Assembly (NCBI GenBank): GCA_023091665.1
Contig: JALJCQ010000013.1
Coordinates: 1,550,001-1,614,000 of the forward strand
DNA: 64,000 bases
Source: Pythium myriotylum
Taxonomy: Eukaryota; Oomycota; Peronosporomycetes; Pythiales; Pythiaceae
Reading direction: 5' to 3'
Shown here: positions 56,365 through 64,000 of the stretch, piece after piece
Numbering within the stretch: position 1 is the stretch's first letter
How the letters are laid out: each line of letters opens with the position of its first letter
Translations under genes and position numbers: made by a program
The notes under the pieces: model-generated
What the model saw: the letters and a program-made list of their open reading frames with translations, nothing else
Databases searched by the model: none
What the model was told of the DNA's origin: nothing

Positions 56365-57386
56365 GCCATGCCACATACCCCGCCCAAAATTCACACAAAA
56401 AATAACAAAAATAGACACAATACATTCACTACCACAAATACAACCAACAACACACCACACACATACACGACAACGACACACACCACCTACACAAACACTA
56501 CCACCAACCCCCACATACATACACTACAAACAACAACTCCAAGACTGCTGTACCTACCTTCAAACATAAACAATCTCAAACACCACCGTCCACAGTCCTC
56601 AACCTGCGCCTTCTCCGCCACACCCATGGCTGGACCAACGAGCACTCACACCACACATCTTGACGACCTACTACTCATAATCTTGCCCACGACCGCCAAC
56701 AATTGGTAGTGTGTCGACATCGGTTCTCAGGTTCTCAGCGACACCATGCATCCACCTAGACACAACATGAACGGGGCGAAACGGAACAGAATGGACGCTT
56801 CGTCGCCCTCGTCTGTTGGAGACGCCCTGGACAGTGCGTGATAGCAACTTACACAGCAGCGCCGTGAATACACCCACACCCACACACACCTTTAGTCTGT
56901 TGGGGAGGTTGAAGTCTGATCGACAGCGGACAACAAGACGCCCATCTTGGCCTCTAGACTTTGATATCTACTGGACGCGGTCTAGGCTACAGCGCTAGAC
57001 CGCGTCCAGTAGATATCAACAACGATGTGGCGTATGACCACTTCCCTTCCTGGGGAGTGCGAGCGACACAGACACAGACACAGACACAGACACGCGTAGA
57101 TACTCACATGAGAGGTAGTTTGTTGAGTCAACGCAAGCCAAAGTAGTGCTCCTACAGGGACTCGTTGCTCCCGACTCGGTGATACGGTGCGTGCAAAAGA
57201 GCCAAATCCATGAGCTATGCATGCATCACAGTCAACGGGGCGAGGTGGCGAGGTGGCAAGACTGGAGAAAGGTGTTGGTTGGTGGGTACGAGGAGGGGTA
57301 AAAAGAAGAGGAATGCTCCCTGCCAGGATCGAACTGGCGACCTTCAGATTATGAGACTGACGCTCTACCAACTGAGCCAAAGGAGC
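56365..57386 (-). repeat. Unit A8 (1022 bp)
   Basis: GCGACACC as A5 plus a one-base deletion (TTTGTTGAGTC). A9 and A10 share both. Confidence 0.93.
57314..57386 (-). tRNA. tRNA-Met(CAU): tRNA-Met(CAT), A8
   Basis: Intact. Confidence 0.95.
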
Positions 57387-58408
57387 GCCATGCCACATAC
57401 CCCGCCCAAAATTCACACAAAAAATAACAAAAATAGACACAATACATTCACTACCACAAATACAACCAACAACACACCACACACATACACGACAACGACA
57501 CACACCACCTACACAAACACTACCACCAACCCCCACATACATACACTACAAACAACAACTCCAAGACTGCTGTACCTACCTTCAAACATAAACAATCTCA
57601 AACACCACCGTCCACAGTCCTCAACCTGCGCCTTCTCCGCCACACCCATGGCTGGACCAACGAGCACTCACACCACACATCTTGACGACCTACTACTCAT
57701 AATCTTGCCCACGACCGCCAACAATTGGTAGTGTGTCGACATCGGTTCTCAGGTTCTCAGCGACACCATGCATCCACCTAGACACAACATGAACGGGGCG
57801 AAACGGAACAGAATGGACGCTTCGTCGCCCTCGTCTGTTGGAGACGCCCTGGACAGTGCGTGATAGCAACTTACACAGCAGCGCCGTGAATACACCCACA
57901 CCCACACACACCTTTAGTCTGTTGGGGAGGTTGAAGTCTGATCGACAGCGGACAACAAGACGCCCATCTTGGCCTCTAGACTTTGATATCTACTGGACGC
58001 GGTCTAGGCTACAGCGCTAGACCGCGTCCAGTAGATATCAACAACGATGTGGCGTATGACCACTTCCCTTCCTGGGGAGTGCGAGCGACACAGACACAGA
58101 CACAGACACAGACACGCGTAGATACTCACATGAGAGGTAGTTTGTTGAGTCAACGCAAGCCAAAGTAGTGCTCCTACAGGGACTCGTTGCTCCCGACTCG
58201 GTGATACGGTGCGTGCAAAAGAGCCAAATCCATGAGCTATGCATGCATCACAGTCAACGGGGCGAGGTGGCGAGGTGGCAAGACTGGAGAAAGGTGTTGG
58301 TTGGTGGGTACGAGGAGGGGTAAAAAGAAGAGGAATGCTCCCTGCCAGGATCGAACTGGCGACCTTCAGATTATGAGACTGACGCTCTACCAACTGAGCC
58401 AAAGGAGC
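57387..58408 (-). repeat. Unit A9 (1022 bp)
   Basis: Copy of A8 by its shared deletion. Confidence 0.93.
58336..58408 (-). tRNA. tRNA-Met(CAU): tRNA-Met(CAT), A9
   Basis: Intact. Confidence 0.95.
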
Positions 58409-59430
58409 GCCATGCCACATACCCCGCCCAAAATTCACACAAAAAATAACAAAAATAGACACAATACATTCACTACCACAAATACAACCAACAACACACC
58501 ACACACATACACGACAACGACACACACCACCTACACAAACACTACCACCAACCCCCACATACATACACTACAAACAACAACTCCAAGACTGCTGTACCTA
58601 CCTTCAAACATAAACAATCTCAAACACCACCGTCCACAGTCCTCAACCTGCGCCTTCTCCGCCACACCCATGGCTGGACCAACGAGCACTCACACCACAC
58701 ATCTTGACGACCTACTACTCATAATCTTGCCCACGACCGCCAACAATTGGTAGTGTGTCGACATCGGTTCTCAGGTTCTCAGCGACACCATGCATCCACC
58801 TAGACACAACATGAACGGGGCGAAACGGAACAGAATGGACGCTTCGTCGCCCTCGTCTGTTGGAGACGCCCTGGACAGTGCGTGATAGCAACTTACACAG
58901 CAGCGCCGTGAATACACCCACACCCACACACACCTTTAGTCTGTTGGGGAGGTTGAAGTCTGATCGACAGCGGACAACAAGACGCCCATCTTGGCCTCTA
59001 GACTTTGATATCTACTGGACGCGGTCTAGGCTACAGCGCTAGACCGCGTCCAGTAGATATCAACAACGATGTGGCGTATGACCACTTCCCTTCCTGGGGA
59101 GTGCGAGCGACACAGACACAGACACAGACACAGACACGCGTAGATACTCACATGAGAGGTAGTTTGTTGAGTCAACGCAAGCCAAAGTAGTGCTCCTACA
59201 GGGACTCGTTGCTCCCGACTCGGTGATACGGTGCGTGCAAAAGAGCCAAATCCATGAGCTATGCATGCATCACAGTCAACGGGGCGAGGTGGCGAGGTGG
59301 CAAGACTGGAGAAAGGTGTTGGTTGGTGGGTACGAGGAGGGGTAAAAAGAAGAGGAATGCTCCCTGCCAGGATCGAACTGGCGACCTTCAGATTATGAGA
59401 CTGACGCTCTACCAACTGAGCCAAAGGAGC
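58409..59430 (-). repeat. Unit A10 (1022 bp)
   Basis: Copy of A8/A9. Confidence 0.93.
59358..59430 (-). tRNA. tRNA-Met(CAU): tRNA-Met(CAT), A10
   Basis: Intact. Confidence 0.95.
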
Positions 59431-60459
59431 GCCATGCCACATACCCCGCCCAAAATTCACACAAAAAATAACAAAAATAGACACAATACATTCACTACCA
59501 CAAATACAACCAACAACACACCACACACATACACGACAACGACACACACCACCTACACAAACACTACCACCAACCCCCACATACATACACTACAAACAAC
59601 AACTCCAAGACTGCTGTACCTACCTTCAAACATAAACAATCTCAAACACCACCGTCCACAGTCCTCAACCTGCGCCTTCTCCGCCACACCCATGGCTGGA
59701 CCAACGAGCACTCACACCACACATCTTGACGACCTACTACTCATAATCTTGCCCACGACCGCCAACAATTGGTAGTGTGTCGACATCGGTTCTCAGGTTC
59801 TCAGCGTCACCATGCATCCACCTAGACACAACATGAACGGGGCGAAACGGAACAGAATGGACGCTTCGTCGCCCTCGTCTGTTGGAGACGCCCTGGACAG
59901 TGCGTGATAGCAACTTACACAGCAGCGCCGTGAATACACCCACACCCACACACACCTTTAGTCTGTTGGGGAGGTTGAAGTCTGATCGACAGCGGACAAC
60001 AAGACGCCCATCTTGGCCTCTAGACTTTGATATCTACTGGACGCGGTCTAGGCTACAGCGCTAGACCGCGTCCAGTAGATATCAACAACGATGTGGCGTA
60101 TGACCACTTCCCTTCCTGGGGAGTGCGAGCGACACAGACACAGACACAGACACAGACACAGACACGCGTAGATACTCACATGAGAGGTAGTTTGTTTGAG
60201 TCAACGCAAGCCAAAGTAGTGCTCCTACAGGGACTCGTTGCTCCCGACTCGGTGATACGGTGCGTGCAAAAGAGCCAAATCCATGAGCTATGCATGCATC
60301 ACAGTCAACGGGGCGAGGTGGCGAGGTGGCAAGACTGGAGAAAGGTGTTGGTTGGTGGGTACGAGGAGGGGTAAAAAGAAGAGGAATGCTCCCTGCCAGG
60401 ATCGAACTGGCGACCTTCAGATTATGAGACTGACGCTCTACCAACTGAGCCAAAGGAGC
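59431..60459 (-). repeat. Unit A11 (1029 bp)
   Basis: Extra CAGACA hexamer, as A6. Confidence 0.93.
60387..60459 (-). tRNA. tRNA-Met(CAU): tRNA-Met(CAT), A11
   Basis: Intact; B12 abuts its 5' end. Confidence 0.95.
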
Positions 60460-61238
60460 GCACTTCGCAATTTGCTCGCTACCCCTCAAGTGACCAAGTC
60501 CAGAAGTGTCCAGTCCAAGCACCCAGCCCAGCTGCCAGCCCATCACCCCCGACCCTCTCCACACCCAGTCGCCATGACCAAGGGTGCTGCGAGAGCCAAG
60601 ACCAAGCGCAAGAAGCTTGGCATCGGGACGCTGCCGCCACCGCGCCGACCAGTCGGCATCCCATGCGTGCTTCCTTCGGCTTCATCGGGAGAGCCGACAT
60701 TCACCACATGGAGAGCGCGCGCCAGAGCTCGGCCACCCGGTCGACTCTAATATCAACCCACCGCTGATCAACCCACGCCGTGACCAACACTCACGGCACC
60801 CAGCCACCAACCTTCACTCACGAGACCGTTGGGTAACCAACACTCACCGACACCAACCTCAACCCAACCAGCACTCACCGACACCAACCTCAACCCAACC
60901 AGCATTCAAGCAACCCAGCATCAACCCAACCGGCATTCAGCCAACCCAGCTTCAACCCAACCAACACTCAAGCAACCCAGCATCAACATACCAGCAAACC
61001 ACCAAATGAAGGTCAAGTTAACCCAGTACCCAGCTTCAACGACAACAGAACAACCACCTCAACAACCCAACGAACCATGACGCAAGGATTCATCCTCTCA
61101 GCACAAACCGACCAGCCAACCACGAGACTCAACCGAACCTTAGCAACATAGAACCCGCACGGGATTAGCGAGCAGTTAGAAGTCAGTCGTAAATGCTAGT
61201 GCAGCAATACAGACGCCTTGAAACTGAGCCAAAGGAGC
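60460..61238 (+). mobile_element. Unit B12 (779 bp)
   Basis: First base G, as B2; CTCAAGCAACCC and CAAACCACC variants. Confidence 0.85.
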
Positions 61239-62261
61239 GCCATGCCACATACCCCGCCCAAAATTCACACAAAAAATAACAAAAATAGACACAATACATT
61301 CACTACCACAAATACAACCAACAACACACCACACACATACACGACAACGACACACACCACCTACACAAACACTACCACCAACCCCCACATACATACACTA
61401 CAAACAACAACTCCAAGACTGCTGTACCTACCTTCAAACATAAACAATCTCAAACACCACCGTCCACAGTCCTCAACCTGCGCCTTCTCCGCCACACCCA
61501 TGGCTGGACCAACGAGCACTCACACCACACATCTTGACGACCTACTACTCATAATCTTGCCCACGACCGCCAACAATTGGTAGTGTGTCGACATCGGTTC
61601 TCAGGTTCTCAGCGACACCATGCATCCACCTAGACACAACATGAACGGGGCGAAACGGAACAGAATGGACGCTTCGTCGCCCTCGTCTGTTGGAGACGCC
61701 CTGGACAGTGCGTGATAGCAACTTACACAGCAGCGCCGTGAATACACCCACACCCACACACACCTTTAGTCTGTTGGGGAGGTTGAAGTCTGATCGACAG
61801 CGGACAACAAGACGCCCATCTTGGCCTCTAGACTTTGATATCTACTGGACGCGGTCTAGGCTACAGCGCTAGACCGCGTCCAGTAGATATCAACAACGAT
61901 GTGGCGTATGACCACTTCCCTTCCTGGGGAGTGCGAGCGACACAGACACAGACACAGACACAAACACGCGTAGATACTCACATGAGAGGTAGTTTGTTTG
62001 AGTCAACGCAAGCCAAAGTAGTGCTCCTACAGGGACTCGTTGCTCCCGACTCGGTGATACGGTGCGTGCAAAAGAGCCAAATCCATGAGCTATGCATGCA
62101 TCACAGTCAACGGGGCGAGGTGGCGAGGTGGCAAGACTGGAGAAAGGTGTTGGTTGGTGGGTACGAGGAGGGGTAAAAAGAAGAGGAATGCTCCCTGCCA
62201 GGATCGAACTGGCGACCTTCAGATTATGAGACTGACGCTCTACCAACTGAGCCAAAGGAGC
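61239..62261 (-). repeat. Unit A12 (1023 bp)
   Basis: Combines GCGACACC (as A5) and CACAAACACGCG (as A3), so it is a recombinant of A variants. Confidence 0.93.
62189..62261 (-). tRNA. tRNA-Met(CAU): tRNA-Met(CAT), A12
   Basis: Intact. Confidence 0.95.
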
Positions 62262-63284
62262 GCCATGCCACATACCCCGCCCAAAATTCACACAAAAAAT
62301 AACAAAAATAGACACAATACATTCACTACCACAAATACAACCAACAACACACCACACACATACACGACAACGACACACACCACCTACACAAACACTACCA
62401 CCAACCCCCACATACATACACTACAAACAACAACTCCAAGACTGCTGTACCTACCTTCAAACATAAACAATCTCAAACACCACCGTCCACAGTCCTCAAC
62501 CTGCGCCTTCTCCGCCACACCCATGGCTGGACCAACGAGCACTCACACCACACATCTTGACGACCTACTACTCATAATCTTGCCCACGACCGCCAACAAT
62601 TGGTAGTGTGTCGACATCGGTTCTCAGGTTCTCAGCGTCACCATGCATCCACCTAGACACAACATGAACGGGGCGAAACGGAACAGAATGGACGCTTCGT
62701 CGCCCTCGTCTGTTGGAGACGCCCTGGACAGTGCGTGATAGCAACTTACACAGCAGCGCCGTGAATACACCCACACCCACACACACCTTTAGTCTGTTGG
62801 GGAGGTTGAAGTCTGATCGACAGCGGACAACAAGACGCCCATCTTGGCCTCTAGACTTTGATATCTACTGGACGCGGTCTAGGCTACAGCGCTAGACCGC
62901 GTCCAGTAGATATCAACAACGATGTGGCGTATGACCACTTCCCTTCCTGGGGAGTGCGAGCGACACAGACACAGACACAGACACAAACACGCGTAGATAC
63001 TCACATGAGAGGTAGTTTGTTTGAGTCAACGCAAGCCAAAGTAGTGCTCCTACAGGGACTCGTTGCTCCCGACTCGGTGATACGGTGCGTGCAAAAGAGC
63101 CAAATCCATGAGCTATGCATGCATCACAGTCAACGGGGCGAGGTGGCGAGGTGGCAAGACTGGAGAAAGGTGTTGGTTGGTGGGTACGAGGAGGGGTAAA
63201 AAGAAGAGGAATGCTCCCTGCCAGGATCGAACTGGCGACCTTCAGATTATGAGACTGACGCTCTACCAACTGAGCCAAAGGAGC
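62262..63284 (-). repeat. Unit A13 (1023 bp)
   Basis: CACAAACACGCG and GCGTCACC, as A3. Confidence 0.93.
63212..63284 (-). tRNA. tRNA-Met(CAU): tRNA-Met(CAT), A13
   Basis: Intact. Confidence 0.95.
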
Positions 63285-64000
63285 TCACTTCGCAATTTGC
63301 TCGCTACCCCTCAAGTGACCAAGTCCAGAAGTGTCCAGTCCAAGCACCCAGCCCAGCTGCCAGCCCATCACCCCCGACCCTCTCCACACCCAGTCGCCAT
63401 GACCAAGGGTGCTGCGAGAGCCAAGACCAAGCGCAAGAAGCTTGGCATCGGGACGCTGCCGCCACCGCGCCGACCAGTCGGCATCCCATGCGTGCTTCCT
63501 TCGGCTTCATCGGGAGAGCCGACATTCACCACATGGAGAGCGCGCGCCAGAGCTCGGCCACCCGGTCGACTCTAATATCAACCCACCGCTGATCAACCCA
63601 CGCCGTGACCAACACTCACGGCACCCAGCCACCAACCTTCACTCACGAGACCGTTGGGTAACCAACACTCACCGACACCAACCTCAACCCAACCAGCACT
63701 CACCGACACCAACCTCAACCCAACCAGCATTCAAGCAACCCAGCATCAACCCAACCGGCATTCAGCCAACCCAGCTTCAACCCAACCAACACTCAACTCA
63801 CCCAGCATCAACATACCAGCAAACCAGCAAATGAAGGTCAAGTTAACCCAGTACCCAGCTTCAACGACAACAGAACAACCACCTCAACAACCCAACGAAC
63901 CATGACGCAAGGATTCATCCTCTCAGCACAAACCGACCAGCCAACCACGAGACTAAACCGAACCTTAGCAACATAGAACCCGCACGGGATTAGCGAGCAG
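63285..64000 (+). mobile_element. Unit B13, cut by window end
   Basis: First 716 bp of a B unit (first base T). It has GAGACTAAACC, as B4 and B5. Its 3' tail lies outside the window. Confidence 0.85.

Larger units (their letters stand above)
33205..64000. repeat. Mixed tandem array of tRNA-Met units (A) and retro-inserted units (B), with one full LINE
   Basis: Order: 17-nt target, A1, LINE-2, B1, A2, B2-B6, A3, B7-B9, A4-A6, B10-B11, A7-A11, B12, A12-A13, B13 (cut). Every boundary falls immediately after the plus-strand sequence CCAAAGGAGC, that is at nucleotide 1 of a tRNA-Met gene or of its orphan first 17 nt. B8-B9-A4-A5 repeats as B10-B11-A7-A8 with a 4633-bp period. Confidence 0.95.

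Noticed and set aside
34172..63284. tRNA-Met copies as initiator tRNAs
   Set aside because: The T loop is TTCGATC and the anticodon stem has no run of G-C pairs; the form matches elongator Met, not initiator Met.
41656..64000. CRISPR array or prokaryotic integron-like repeats
   Set aside because: Units are 0.8-1 kb, near-identical throughout, with eukaryotic tRNA genes and retroelement features; no short repeat/spacer pattern.

Overview
The window has no ordinary host protein gene that I can support. It is a transposon-dense, recently rearranged stretch of a eukaryotic genome. A Crypton-type tyrosine recombinase remnant, Ty1/copia and Ty3/gypsy LTR elements, an APE-type LINE and an elongator tRNA-Met gene array together suggest an oomycete (Phytophthora/Pythium-like). 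That assignment is an inference from element families and style; the species cannot be read from the sequence.

Layout. 1-1782: a decayed Crypton recombinase and a C22 tract. 1783-18672: one Ty1/copia element on the minus strand with 298-bp LTRs, split by two nested insertions of one gypsy family: Gypsy-1 (2422-9440, plus, TSD CCTTC) and Gypsy-2 (11589-16583, minus, TSD ACTGA). 18673-19640: no recognised gene. 19641-20059: a fragment of a tRNA-Met repeat unit. 20060-33204: a 5'-truncated LINE (LINE-1), interrupted by Gypsy-3 (23646-30804, minus, TSD CCGCC). 33205-64000: a long array of two interleaved repeat units. Unit A (about 1023 bp) carries one complete elongator tRNA-Met(CAT) gene on the minus strand. 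Unit B (about 779 bp) looks like a non-autonomous retroelement. The array also holds a full-length LINE copy (LINE-2, 34245-41638). It contains 13 A units, so 13 intact tRNA-Met genes, and 13 B units, the last cut by the window end.

How the parts fit. LINE-2 and every B unit start exactly at the 5' end of a tRNA-Met gene or of an orphan copy of its first 17 nt. LINE-1, LINE-2 and every complete B unit end at a fresh copy of tRNA nucleotides 1-17. This is what target-primed insertion inside the tRNA A box with a 17-bp target duplication would give: the tRNA gene is rebuilt upstream of the element and a short target-like sequence is left downstream. LINE and B share a 3' tail, so B probably uses the LINE machinery. 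Later unequal crossing-over produced a 4633-bp higher-order repeat.

The gypsy family is odd in three ways. All three copies keep the same differences between their 5' and 3' LTRs, although ordinary retrotransposition makes the two LTRs identical. Two copies share a gag frameshift and two in-frame stops. About 1 kb upstream of the 3' LTR is a near-continuous chain of short perfect hairpins.
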